From contig MNCI01002337.1 of the NCBI GenBank assembly GCA_015680685.1, forward strand, positions 394,196 to 458,195: 64,000 nt of DNA, written 5' to 3'. Below the pieces are notes generated by a model that was not told the origin of the DNA, did not search any database, and saw only the letters and a list, made by a program, of their open reading frames with translations. This DNA is from Gnetum montanum (Eukaryota; Streptophyta; Gnetopsida; Gnetales; Gnetaceae). Positions 45,396-56,807 of the stretch are shown one piece after another. The position numbers and the translations under genes are program-made. Within the stretch, counting starts at the first letter, position 1. Each line of letters starts with the position of its first letter.

Positions 45396-46290
45396 TATTA
45401 TGTGGAATGGCCTAGACCAATCATGAGCTTGTAGAATGGGTGTTTCTATGAGCTTCTGTTTTAAGGTTTGAAAAGCTAGTTCGCATTCCCTAGTCCATTC
45501 AAAAGGTACATCCTTTTTCGTTAGTTCAACCAATGATTTTGCAACCTTAGAAAAATTCTTAATAAAGCATCTATAGTAACCAGTGTGTCCAAAGAATGAC
45601 CGAATATCTTTTACAGTTTCTAGTTGATGGGTAATTCCTTGGATAACTTTGATCTTTTCAGGGTCTACCTCTATCCCTGTTTGTGAGAACTTATGCCCTA
45701 ATACTATGCCTTCTTGGATCATTAAATGGCTTTTCTACCAGTTGAGCCTTAAATTGATTTCTACACATCATTTTAATACTTGCTCTAACCAGTCCAAGGC
45801 TCGATCAAAGTTTGCTCTGTAGCTGGAGAATTCATCCATGAAGGCCTTCACAGAATTTCCTATCTACTACTGGAATATGCTTAAAACTAATAATTGAAAC
45901 ATTGTAGGGGCATTACACAAGCCAAATGACATCTATTTGTATGTAAATGTTCCCCAAGGACTAGTGAACGTAGTCTTGGCTTGGTCTTCTGGGGCTATTC
46001 GTATTTGGTTGTACCCACTGTACCCATCCAAAAAACTACAATAGCGATGCCCTATGATGGTATCTAAGACTTGGTTAACAAATGGCAATGAAAAGTGGTC
46101 CTTGAATGTTGCCATGTTTAGTAGCCTGAAATATACACACATCCTCTATTTTCCTCCCTTTTTGGGCACTATAACTAAGGGGCTAACCCATTTGCTATTA
46201 GCAATGGGATAGATGGACCCAACTTTCAGAAGTTGTTCAATTTCTTCTTTAACTACTTGCTTCAACTTTGGGTTTAATCGCCTCTTCGAT
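45396..46290 (-). pseudogene. pol: Element D reverse transcriptase (broken)
   Basis: Open parts are 45933-46142 ('LNMATFKDHF', 'FLDGYSGYNQIRIAPEDQAK', 'TSPWGTFTYK') and 45354-45722 (thumb, 'GHKFSQTGIEVDPEKI', 'FEWTRECELAFQTLKQKL'). The catalytic box near 45820-45840 reads 'FMDEF', so the second Asp has become Glu. Stops lie near the FGLCNAP block. Confidence 0.87.
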
Positions 46291-47230
46291 TGTCTTCGAG
46301 GCTTCATGGAGGGCTTGATGTAAATTCTATGTTGGCATATCCTAGGATCTATTCTAGTTTATTCAGGATATGACCAAGTGAAATCTTTCAACCATTTATT
46401 AATCACTTTCAATAGTCTTTCTTTTTGTTTAGGAGCAAGCTTTGCATTAATAATTACCAGTTTTCCATTTTTAAGAAACATGTATTCCATACAAGTGAAT
46501 AATGGTTTTAGCTCAAGGGGCTCTTTCTTAAACTTATCAAGGACTTCCAACTTCCCCCAGTTAATATTTTCAATGTCAAGACTTGGAAGTTGGTAATGGA
46601 CTTGCTCTAATGTGTCTATGCTATTGATGTAAATGCAAGTCAAACCCTCAGTTGGTTTCATGCATATAGTTGAAATGCTCTCTTGATCAATTGTTAGCCA
46701 CTGGGCACCTTCTTGTCTTGTGACTACTACATACAAGCATCTTTGTATATCAGTCACTTGTGCACACTAGTTGCATGTAGGCAATGTTAAACATTATACA
46801 AACCATAACTTCTGCATGCAATTACACCTTGTGCCACTATATGCAATGCATAGAAATTTCTTCTTCTCAGTCTTTCCAAATGTATTTTCCTTTGATATTT
46901 TTAAGGAAAGATCATGGATTCCTAGGCATGCATCAATTGTGCTTAGCCATGCTCTTTCTATTATGATTGGGAAGTCCCCCTTACCGTTGTCCACTTGAAT
47001 CACTAGGAAGTTGGCTGGATACGACCATCCACAAATAGTCGTGACAATGTCCTCCACTAGCCCTAATGGAACTGTGATGGACTAGTCGACCAACTCTAAA
47101 TGAATGTTACTCTTTTTTAGTGGAGGTAGGTTCTAGGCTTTGTACATTTCTTAAGAGATTAGGTTAACACTAGAACATAAATCCAAAAGATCCTTACACG
47201 GTTCATTCCTAGCAATTTGTAGATATATCA
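46291..47230 (-). pseudogene. pol: Element D protease and PR-RT linker (broken)
   Basis: The protease region 46794-47057 is open ('GLVEDIVTTICGWSYPANFL', 'KGDFPIIIERAWLS'). The active site near 47180-47200 reads 'LLDLCSSVNLIS', so the Ser/Thr-Gly after Asp is lost. The linker 46359-46757 is open for 132 codons ('IQRCLYVVVTRQEGAQWLTI', 'GLTCIYINSIDTLEQVHYQL') and leads to 'KFKKEPLELK' at the RT entry. Confidence 0.82.
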
Positions 47231-48870
47231 TAGGACTCCTAGGATTAGAGAATTTCCTAGGAAGATGGCCAGCTTTTATCCAATCGGTGATAGCATGAGT
47301 TAACATGACCATATATGTTGAATGTGGCCTTTGGGTTGAAAGGAGTTCTGAAGTTTCAATTGGTGATGAGGCGTTTGAAAAATTAGTCTCTTGTGACTAT
47401 AAGAACTTGGTTGGACTATTGGTTCTAAAGAAAGGCCTCTTCTTTGTGAGATTATTAGAACCAATAGTAGGTTGAGGGTAACAGCCCTTGTGGCATTACA
47501 TTACTACGACGGGGTAGGGATTTCACCCTACATAGTTGGAGTAGGTGCTAATGGAGTTAAGTGTGGAAGAGGTACATCCCAGATGAGAAGGATGGTATGT
47601 TTGTGGAACATCGCCCCTAGGAGAAGTAGTCCTATAATACTCACAAGTTTGGTAGTGAGGTTGAGGAGTAATGTGACCAATAGAGTCACGTGGAGAGACT
47701 AGGTGCTACACGTAATATCCATATGGGTCAGGTTGCCAGTCAGGATACTGTTGTTGTGGTGGTGGCATTTCCCATGTGATGAAGTGTCAAAAAGTCAATG
47801 CGTCAACTGGGCCACGTATACGCGGCTACGTCAACTTGGGCCTGTCGACATAGCCACCCTACATCAACGTGGCCCTGTTTACGCAGCCACCCTTCCTGAC
47901 CTATAAATATGAGGGCTTTCCACCTCATTTAGGCATCTTTTTGAGTAGTTGTAGTGAAGCTCTTGCAGTTTGCTCCTACAAGAGATAGAATATTTTCCAA
48001 GTGCTCATAGCAGGTGTAAGAAAAGTGATCAGATCTTTATTCGAACATTGATGTATCTGAGCTCATTGGCATGACAGCAATAAAGAAAAACTGTTCAAGC
48101 ATACCTTGCAGCATTTGGACTTAGTTATTTCATGCATTTAATAGTTTAATATGTTTATGCTTTATTAATTACTTGTTTATTCTTTATTAGTTACTTGTTG
48201 ATTACTTATGTTTTCATTATTATAATTTCAATCGTTATTGCTCATTCGTAGTTTGTTAAAGACATAAGTACGACCATCTCAAACGTAATCCAAACACTTG
48301 GTAAGCTCAGTGACGCTTAACGTCTAGTAACCTAGTAGTGTTAGGAAATGCTCAGAATGTGCTTGGAAGATGGGACCGGATACTTATGTTAGGAATAGTT
48401 AAGATTTAGATTAAGATAATTTTAGATTAATTAATATTCTATCCTTATTTTCCAAAATGATTAGTTGCCAAAAAGATAATTAAAATATATAAAAATCATT
48501 AGCCTTAGTCTCACTTAACCAATGTAAATAGAGCTTCACAAGTGAGATTAGGATGAAAACGACCGTTCTAACCCAAGGTTTCATTGATTAGAAGTTTGGT
48601 GTATGTTAAGTGCTTACAGTCTACGGATTTCGACTGAGTCGCGCGTGAACGCTCGTGATTCATATGGTTTGGCGTAGGGATACCTAGCCACTCATCACCA
48701 TGATTGTGGGTATTGCCACTATTGATACTGCTCGATTGGTTGTGGTGGAGTTCCACTTGGATAATATGCTAAGGGTTGGTGGAATTGCCTTGGATTACCT
48801 TGAGGATAAGGTAACCTTCAAGGTGTTTACCTTTTATTTAATCGTGGGTTGAGTGCATACACCCTAGACT
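47231..48870 (-). pseudogene. Element D proline-rich linker, split by solo LTR H
   Basis: The linker occupies 47231-47776 and 48703-48870. Removing 47777-48697 and one target duplication copy (ccatg) restores alignment with the same stretch in C ('WQYPQSWEMPP' region). Confidence 0.7.
47777..48697 (+). mobile_element. Solo LTR H (921 bp) inside element D
   Basis: It starts TGATGAAGTGTC and ends CCACTCATCA, with perfect CCATG duplications at 47772-47776 and 48698-48702. The U3 has GC-rich repeats around 'gtcaactgggccacgtatac' and 'gcggctacgtcaac', unlike the GATATC blocks of its host. TATA is 'ctataaatat' at 47901-47910. The downstream R and U5 are related to the other family 1 LTRs. No internal sequence remains, as expected from LTR-LTR recombination. 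Confidence 0.92.
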
Positions 48871-50744
48871 CCTACAGATGTGAGATTATAGGGCAACACC
48901 CCTTAGGATGGTCATATTGGCATATCTCGCATCCACTATCATTGTCTATATTCGAATCCACAACCTCTTCGATGATGGAAAATGTTCAGTTTCTTTTTTT
49001 TTTCTTTTTTCACGATCACTACCTTGCTCTCTAGACTCCTCTACTATTTTAAGAACAGTTTGAAATCTATCATCTAGGGAATCCCACATTTGATCTACCT
49101 TTTTCAATACTTCTAATGCAAGTTTTTGGATAGGCAATGTTTTCCTATTCACCATCTCTTTGAGTGGTGACTCTTCTTCATCCTCACAGAATCTTACTCC
49201 CCTCTTTCAGAGGGAAGGATCTTGGTTATATTCCTCCACACTCTCTCTGTTCTGTAACTCACCTTCCTTTTTAGCAACTTACTTCAATAATCTTTAAACT
49301 TGATTGATCCTAAGCTCAGATAGCCTCCCTTGGGCATAAGTCCCAAGGGTTCTTTGCATTTCATGCCTAAGCCCATCTACGAGATGGTGTAGTTGATCCC
49401 TCTACGAATAACCATGGTCGAGAAAACGATATAACAGTGCATAATATTAGCCCATGGCAATATCCAAGGGTTTATGTCCTCCTTGTTTCCAACCTTGGAT
49501 TTGCTTTCACAAGTTGAACACTTAAGATTATGTTTGGTACTTATCATTGAACAATTCTAACATGGTACTCCACCTATGAATGGATTCTGGTTCTAAGGAC
49601 CAATACCAGCTTTCTGCTTCTTTGATTAGCATCCATGAAAATAACTTTAATTTTTGTCATTCATTTTCTATTTTTTGTAAGGCACATGCATCATGAAATG
49701 CTTGTAGAAGATTTTGAGGATCAACGTTGTATCCCTCTTCAAATCATGACATATTGTTCATGTCTAATCTCTTGATCTTATACTATCCTTTTGATGCCTT
49801 GTTGGGATCCTAACAACCTTAATTATGTCTAACATACTTTGAGTAGCGAGTAGGGGTCCATCGTGATCGTCTCATCTATGGCGTGTATGATGCCCATGTT
49901 GTTCCCTACTCTCCCTTCTTTCACAGTGTGTTTTTATAGAGTGCCCTTGTCTCCTTTCTCAACTATTTTGTCTATGACTCTCGTTTCACCTACCCTTATC
50001 CTCATGGTCTTTTTTCTTGTGACTGCATCCAGATCCTAAAGGAGAGGGTGAAGGAGATGATGAAGGTGAAGAAGGAGGAGGACCATCACCATGTCAGTGT
50101 CTGCTTCCTTCTCTTCAATGGTTGTGGTCCTAACTATGATTACAATCAAAATTTCCATCTTTGTCATGTGTTCGTGTTCCTTTTTTAGACCCTTCGTGTC
50201 TATCAATACCAGAATCCGGGTTATGGATAGTTGAGTAAAGATTCTGATACACAACCCCTTAACTAAAGTCAACAGGAGGAACATCATTGTGTGGGCGATT
50301 ACCTAAGGTAGGTTCACCACCCTCATTTTTGCTTAGGACATGTGGGACATTCTATGATAACTTTTCCTTCATGGATTCATGACGTCTCTCCTATTGCAAG
50401 TCCCTTTGACGTTGTGCCTCTGTGGGTCGATACTCTCTCAAGTCATGATCATGCACAACATACTCTGCTTGTAAGTGCTACATACCAATTCATGTGAGAT
50501 CACGAAGAAGCATGCGTGGGACTGAGCAATAGAGAGGTAACACTATGTTACCTTCTAAATCTCATCAATGCAGTTGTTCATCCTAGTGGAGGATAAATGT
50601 AAAGTTTGGTATATACTCATCAGGATGAACATATACCATGTGAAACTATTGAGGGACTGGTAGATTATCATGTGTACTATGCCTCCGATTATTACATGTA
50701 TCAGACCTAAGTGATTAAACACTTTCGTACGAAGAAGGAAACAT
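48871..50744 (-). pseudogene. gag: Element D gag (broken)
   Basis: It starts at an ATG at 50744 ('MFPSSYESV'). The N-terminal block 'VHPDEYIPNFTFILH*DEQL' is followed by 'DLEGNIVLPL'. A charged region with frame problems spans 49900-50290. The central block ('MLISTKYQT'-like) lies near 49500-49560, and an open acidic C-terminal part covers 48946-49155 ('KVDQMWDSLDDRFQTVLKIV'). The zinc knuckle 'CEICQYDHPKGCC' is near 48885-48945. Confidence 0.8.
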
Positions 50745-50864
50745 GATTGTCTATTCAGTGTGCAATGTTCTTCTTTTTAACAATTGTAAGATAACCAACC
50801 CTAAGGGTTCGTTCCAACGATGTGAAAGATTTCCTAAGTTCTAATTAGCACACAAACAACAAAG

Positions 50865-50882
50865 TCTCTAGCAACAGCGCCA
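50865..50882 (-). promoter_or_regulatory. Primer binding site of element D (tRNA-Asp type)
   Basis: TGGCGCTGTTGCTAGAGA on the minus strand differs from C's site at four positions. The LTR ends one base away. Confidence 0.8.
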
Positions 50883-50883
50883 A

Positions 50884-51458
50884 TGATGAGCAGCAAGGTA
50901 TCCCTACACTCAACCATAAGAATATGAGCATCCATGCATAATCTGATCAAATTTTAAGGACTAAGTGCTTATGCACCTTTGTGGAACAAGAATGGGTTGA
51001 TCAATCATTGTCTTTCCAAGCTTACTTGTATGTCACAATTGTATGGTTAAGTAANTGATTGTACTGTGTGTGCTTACTTAGGAAAGTGGTAGGGTAAGAG
51101 AGAATCATTAATTAACTAAGGAAAGCATTAAGTAATAATAATTAAAATTAATTAATCTATTCTGAATGCTGCAAGGTTTATCACAAAGTTCATCTTGATT
51201 GTTGTACACAAGGTGTGCTCAGGTACACAATGCTCGAATAAAGATCCGTTCACTTTATGACTCCAACTGCAGGCACGCAGAAATAATTCTAACTCTAAGA
51301 GGAAGAAAAGGCAAGAGTATGGGTAAGGGACTAAGACTAACTATGCAAACCAAGTGCACCCACCTCTTATTTATAGGCAATGAGGCAAGCCACAATATCG
51401 CGTACATGATATCACATGGAAGGCGACAATATCGTGACAACAATATTGTGGCTCATCA
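50884..51458 (-). repeat. Element D 5' LTR (575 bp as assembled, with an N at 51055)
   Basis: It matches the 813-bp 3' LTR at both ends, but about 238 bp are missing at the single N. The TATA box is the complement of 'cttatttatag' near 51366-51376. The U3 keeps 'caatatcgcgtacatgatatc' and 'caatatcgtgacaacaatatt' blocks. Confidence 0.9.
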
Positions 51459-51463
51459 ACCAT

Positions 51464-52149
51464 TATCATTATTTTATTTACATTTTTATTTTTTATAATT
51501 TATTAGAGAAGGTTCATTTCATTATTGTGGTAGTACATCATGTAGAATATATTCTGATACATTAGTAAATATTACCAATGTTAAGATAATTCGCCATTAA
51601 TACTATATATGGTATCACTGCTTGATGTTTAATTGATGATGATGCATTAGTAAAGATTATCAATTCTAACATTATTCTTCATCAATATTATTTTCATTGT
51701 AGGATTATTAGAGAAGGCTATTATTTTTTTTAAATTATCTTTATCATTGGGGGTTATTATTGAAGTTCTATATAAACATGGAGGCTGTAAAAATGATGGG
51801 GATTAGCAAAAGGGATCTTCTACATGAGTACTTGTTGTTCTTTACATGCAATTATCTCAAAATTAATATTATAGATATCTTTATTCAAGTATTTTTCTTT
51901 ACTTTACAGTAATGTTTTATTTATTTGCATGAATTACACCTATTGGCATTCTTTGTAAATGTAATCTGCAAACAATTTTAGACTTGCCAGAAATGTCTTT
52001 CCTTTCCCAAAAACTAAAGAAAATTAAAATTTATTAGTGGATGATAATGGATGGAAGTTATGATAAAAATGTTGTTTATAGTTTTTATGAATGGTTGACT
52101 GATAGTGTGTCCATTGCGGGAAGTGCTCTATAGGCTACCATTCAAGGAC
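51464..52149. other. Unassigned AT-rich spacer between D and E
   Basis: I see no gene, LTR or retroelement protein. Some short inexact repeats around 'gcattagtaaagattatcaa' and 'acattagtaaatattaccaa' are present. The last five bases, aggac, are the predicted target duplication of E. Confidence 0.5.
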
Positions 52150-53086
52150 TGATGAAGCATCAGTTGGTTGCATCAATGTAGCAACTTTGACACAATTGCC
52201 TCGATGCAACCACTTTGACACAGTTGTGTCCATGCAACTACATTGACATGTACCTGTCAACATGTACCCATCAATACATGCAATGACCCATTGATGCATA
52301 CCCGTCGATGCAATGTCTATTTTCGCCTATAAATACACGTGCTTCCACCATGTATCATGATTCTTTTGTTAATAGAGTCGCTAAACTCTTGCAGTTTTAT
52401 TTTGTAGTTTTAGAGAATAGTCAGTGAGTGCCCACAGTGTGGATCTAAGTCAATTGCACTATGTCTTATTTGAGTGGAAATGTACCTGGACACATTCCAT
52501 GAATGGTAATAAGATCGAGATTGATTCTTATTCATTGTAGCACTTTGAATTAGATTAAATTTACTTTTAATGTAATTTATATTCCATGTACTTAAGTTAA
52601 TATTTACATTTTCATGCACATTAATGAATTGGCTAAATGAGCATGACAATTTTTAAGCATAAACATATATTTTCTTGGTAGTCCCAGTAGCATTATTTCT
52701 TAGTTCAACCAATAGCGTAGTGCTTGGTAATCCTAGTAGTGGATATGTGCGTTTAGGACATGTACAGAAAGCTAGGAACAGACACTCATCACCCGTAGGC
52801 TAGTTTAGCATTTATCTTCATGTTGTTAATTAGATTAAATAATTAATATCTTTATTATTGTTAGGAGTAGCATAAAGCCACAACAACATCAACCATCATA
52901 TGTCTCACTTTGGACTAAACTATACATGACAAAGTTACCACTAGTCTAGGTGGGAAGATAGTGAACTGCAATCAAGGCTTAACAATCGATATGCCACAAC
53001 TAGTCCCATCTATAGAATTCGATTAGATCGTGCATGAATGCTTATGATTCATATCGTTAGGTGTAGGGGGTGCCTACAACTCATCA
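52150..53086 (+). repeat. Element E 5' LTR (937 bp)
   Basis: It starts TGATGAAGCATC and ends AACTCATCA. U3 has short repeats built on 'gatgcaaccactttgacaca' and 'catgtacccatcaatacatg'. The TATA box is 'ctataaata' at 52327-52335. The 3' LTR (63109 onward) matches closely. Confidence 0.92.
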
Positions 53087-53087
53087 T

Positions 53088-53106
53088 TGGTGCCCTTATT
53101 GGGGAT
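53088..53106 (+). promoter_or_regulatory. Primer binding site of element E (tRNA-Asp type)
   Basis: TGGTGCCCTTATTGGGGAT lies one base after the LTR and aligns with TGGCGCCGTTGCCGGGGA, the complement of the tRNA-Asp 3' end, with four or five changes. Confidence 0.78.
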
Positions 53107-53216
53107 GGTGCTAGTTATCTAAATTAGTTATATTATAAACAATTGTTGTAAAAGTATTAATGATTTATCTTTTAGAAAGTATTAATATTTTAATTTAATT
53201 CACACATATTAAAAAA

Positions 53217-54778
53217 ATTTCTTCTTCACATAGGACCAATAATGCATCATATGATGAAAATACTCATAGAAAAAATGGTAGGTTCTATATTGAAGACAAT
53301 TGGAGTGAACAACCTCAAGCAGGGATTTCATATGCTCATTTCGACCCATACTACATGCAAGGACTACATTCAACTGGTACATATAATTCTAGAGGAGATG
53401 GAGTAAGGCCTAGATCAAAGAGGGCTTCAAGGCCTAGGACCTCCTCTAAACTTGAAAAAGATAAATCAAGGGACCATGGGAAGGACTATAGGAGCCATGG
53501 AAACTCTCCTAGTTCATCATCTTCCTCTTCCTCTTCAACGTTTAGTTCTAATGAAGATGAATGTAGGTATAAAAATAGAGCTTCACTATGGGGTCAAGAT
53601 AAAGATAGAAATCAAACCCAAGGGCAAAATCAAAGACATCAAAATGTGCATAGACAAGATCATCACAATTAGATGAATAGAAATATAGATTATCACCATG
53701 ACATGTCTGGTACAAATGAACCCTTGTTGACTATTAGGGGCCTCACATAGATTAGGAAGATAGTTCAAATACCCCAAAGGAATCAAAGGAAAAACCACAT
53801 CAAATCGCTTGATATGGATAACATTTCTAAATTTAGGGAAGGGTACAATTCTAATTCACAACAGCACTTACAAGCCTTTCATGATGCTTGCACCTTGCAA
53901 AATATTGAACATAAGTGGCAAAAGCTTAATCTCTTCCCTAGGACACTAATAGATGAACCTAAAAGTTGGCATAAATCATTGGAACCAGATTCCATTTGCT
54001 AGTGGTTCATAGTGCTAAACCTTTGCAACGAAAAATACCAAACCTATAAGAGAGTGTCTAACTTGAGAAAATAAATCCAAGGATGGAAGCAAGAAAATCA
54101 TGAACCATTGGATATGATCTTGGATAGATACTATTTGCTACTACATAGATGTCCTAGCCATGATTTCTCTCAAAAAGAGAAACTTTTCTACATCATAGAT
54201 GGACTTCGTAATCAAACAAGGAAGACCCTTGGGATTTATGCCCAAGGTTAGTTATACAAATTTAAAGTCCATCAGATATAATGGCTAATCGAGTGGGTGG
54301 AAAAAGAAGAAGGAGAGCTATGTAAACAAGAGAATGTAGAGGAAAATAACTAGGATCCAACTCTTCAAAAGAAAAGGATCCATATCTATGATGAGGAAAA
54401 AGATACAACTCTCAATTAGGTTATTTCACAACAAACTTTGTTAGTACAAAAGTTTATCAATGAGCCTAAAGCAAGGATAAATAAGATGTGGGAGTTGATG
54501 AACAATAAAGTTACAACTTACCTAAAAACCATAGAGGAGAGAGTAATGCAAAAATAATCAAGTGATCAAAATAAGAGAAGGAAAAAGAACCAAGAAACCA
54601 ATAGGACCACTTATCAACAAAAAGAGAAAATGGCTATGAAAGAAGAGGTTATAAACTCAACCATAGAAGATGATGATGGATGTGACATCTACCTATATGA
54701 CCATCCAAAGGGCTATTGCCTAGTTATGTTACATCTACATGAGTATGGGGCCTTTTTTCTGAATCCTAAGTTTGTATA
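53217..54778 (+). pseudogene. gag: Element E gag (one frame, start codon lost)
   Basis: The frame opens at ATT-TCT-TCT-TCA-CAT, where B, C and F have ATG-TCT-TCT-TCT-CAC or similar, so the start Met has become Ile. It runs in one frame to 54778 with about nine stops and no indel. It contains an Arg/Lys-rich part ('RPRSKRASRPRTSSK'), a nine-Ser run, and the central block from 53814 ('ISKFREGYNSNSQQHLQAFH', 'LNLFPRTLIDEPKSWHKSLE'). A Glu/Lys-rich part and the zinc-knuckle remnant 'CDIYLYDHPKGYC', lacking the second Cys, complete it. Confidence 0.85.
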
Positions 54779-55640
54779 AAAGTAAATACCTAGGAAATTA
54801 CTTTTCTCATAAGGTAATTATCAACAATTCTACAACCAACCGTACTATCCTAGTGAGACTTCTTATCAACCTCAAAACTACCATCAACCATAGTGGAAAA
54901 ATCCATAGTCATGGGGGAGGCCATCATCAAACCAACACTACCCTTACTATTAGCCAGACCCATATAGATATTATGTTCAATAATTGGTTTCCTCAACTAG
55001 TTCTACTTCCTTTACCTCATCTTACTACTACCACTCTCTCGAATATCATCAACCTACAACATCTTTTGAAGGATCACCACCTCACGCCTCTTACCCTTTA
55101 TCATATCTTCAATATTCTTATACTTCCCTCCACTATATGTCACTACTAATAACATAGGAAGGTTCAACACCATAACATCAACAAAAGAATGTCACTTGTG
55201 ATGTGAACATATATGGAAATGATAATGCTAATAGATCTCAACCACAACGTCGGAAACATCTTTTTTTTAAGATGGTTTCCTAACATGGATGTGAAACTTA
55301 TAGACCTACTAGCAAATCAAAACCAGCACAAGGCCTATCTATTGCAACACCCTTCCTCACCAGAATGATATCTCCTAATCATATGCAAAAGCCAACAACC
55401 ATTACCACTCCAACACAAGACATAAATGATAAACCTATCACTGTGGAGAGACAAAAGAATCTATGCATCACTACTAATAGTAAAAGATGTAATTGTGGAC
55501 TAGAAATTCAAAATATTAACACAACCTACAACAAAGCTAAAGAACAAGTGTGTGAGCAAAAACCAATCTACATAGTAGCCACTAAACTAGAGGACACTTA
55601 GTGGCTTGAAAATTAGAATATAAAACTATTTCAAATATGC
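54779..55640 (+). pseudogene. Element E proline-rich linker and PR-RT linker; protease absent
   Basis: Tyr/His/Pro-rich sequence (54800-55170) is followed by 'RRKHLFF' and then, without an LLDSG or ILG/IMG motif, by the Cys-containing linker. That reads 'KNLCITTNSKRCNC' near 55470 and 'QKPIYIVATKLEDT*WLEN' near 55557. This aligns with D's 'KKFLCIAYSGTRCNC' and 'IQRCLYVVVTRQEGAQWL'. The protease core therefore seems to have been excised while its linker was kept. Confidence 0.65.
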
Positions 55641-55993
55641 ATGGAAGAAAATGATCCAATTATTAGTTCTAAACTTAAGAAAATAGACTAGAGAAAGGAC
55701 TTAGACTCATATATCTTACACTTTTATTATACACTGAAAAAGGATATTAAACATAAAGAACCAAGAATTAAAATAGAAAATCAAAAAGGAAAAGCAAACA
55801 CATTTGGACCCCCAAAATGGAAATATTTTTAATTCTAGATGAAGATACATTTTTGAATGACCCAAATGAGATTATAACCAATGTTAGATGTGCTACCACA
55901 TGATTAATTAAATTAGTAATGATGATAGATGAAAAACTAGTGTATAACTATGGGATTGTGTGGTCCATCTCTTGAATGTCTGGCCATAAAATT
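55641..55993 (+). other. Element E remnant between linker and inner motif
   Basis: 'ICMEENDPIISSKLKKID' continues the linker. After that the A-rich sequence has no RT, RNase H or integrase motif. The pol deletion must end shortly before 55994, where the inner purine motif begins. Confidence 0.5.
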
Positions 55994-56144
55994 AGTCATG
56001 GGGGAGATGCTCCATCTTAATTCAAGAACTAATAAGTTTTTTTCATCTTTTTTATTTTACAATTTTTTATCATTTCCCTATTTCTTTCCATATTTTCTAA
56101 TTTTTAATATGTTTTCCATTTCTTATTATTTTTCTTTTTTTTAA
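55950..56144 (+). CDS. Small hydrophobic-tailed ORF (E copy, 64 codons)
   Basis: It contains 'KLVMGEMLHLNSRTNKFFSS' and then a Phe/Tyr/Leu-rich tail. The N-terminal part differs from A and F because of the upstream deletion. The tail composition is as in the other copies. Coding is uncertain. Confidence 0.27.
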   Translation: MGLCGPSLECLAIKLVMGEMLHLNSRTNKFFSSFLFYNFLSFPYFFPYFLIFNMFSISYYFSFF

Positions 56145-56807
56145 TAATTATCTCTTTTCTTGAGTCATTTTCTTTATGTTGTAAGAATGTCTTTTATGTT
56201 TTTGTTAATAATATTACCAAGTCATGATGTAGAAGTCAACACTATGTGTTGGATTTTTGTTCTATGCTATTAGATGACTGGGTAAGTAGTTGTGTAAAGT
56301 AGAAAGACCACCTCATCCATCCCTTTGGTTCTTTGAATAAAAGGTCTTTATCATGGAAACAATTTGGTTCTTCTTTTATGAAACTAAAATTAATGAATGA
56401 TCATTGTATTTTGAAGAAAGAGGGAATGACCAAGTGGGAATGGCAAAGGGTGTGACCTCAAGGGGACTTTTTTATGACTTCCTTCATGTGGTTTATGACT
56501 CCTCTTGGAATGTATCATCACTCATCCATTGACCAATAAAAAGGAAGCTAAAAGTCTTTGCATGGTGTGGTTTCCATCTAAAAAATCTATAAAAACATAA
56601 AATTAAAAAAAAAGATAAGTAAAAAATAATGAGAATTTAAAGCACACCCTTTAGACACAATGATGGGCTACAAGCATTGGTTATGGGATTGGAAAGACAT
56701 GTTACCCATGCCTAAAGGCACCCCTCTAACTAAGGTTCTTTCTTTCTTCTTCTCTTTTCTTCTCTTTTTGGAGTGATGATTGTTCTTTGTAGTGGTTGTG
56801 GACTCAT
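56145..56807 (+). other. Element E 3' segment, first part
   Basis: It is colinear with A 3420-4200. It includes one hairpin unit (56553-56660, 'tttgcatggtgtggtttccat'...'gcacaccctttagac') and the 'gctacaagcattggttatggg' block. It is cut by F at 56807, and the target duplication ctcat is at 56803-56807. Confidence 0.7.

Larger units (their letters stand above)
40888..51458 (-). mobile_element. Element D: Ty3/gypsy copy carrying solo LTR H (family 1)
   Basis: It is flanked by perfect ACCAT duplications (40883-40887 and 51459-51463). All domains are present in order from gag to integrase. The RT box reads FMDEF and integrase has lost one codon. A 921-bp solo LTR (47777-48697) splits the proline-rich linker. 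The 5' LTR carries a single N that hides about 238 bp relative to the 3' LTR. Confidence 0.93.
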
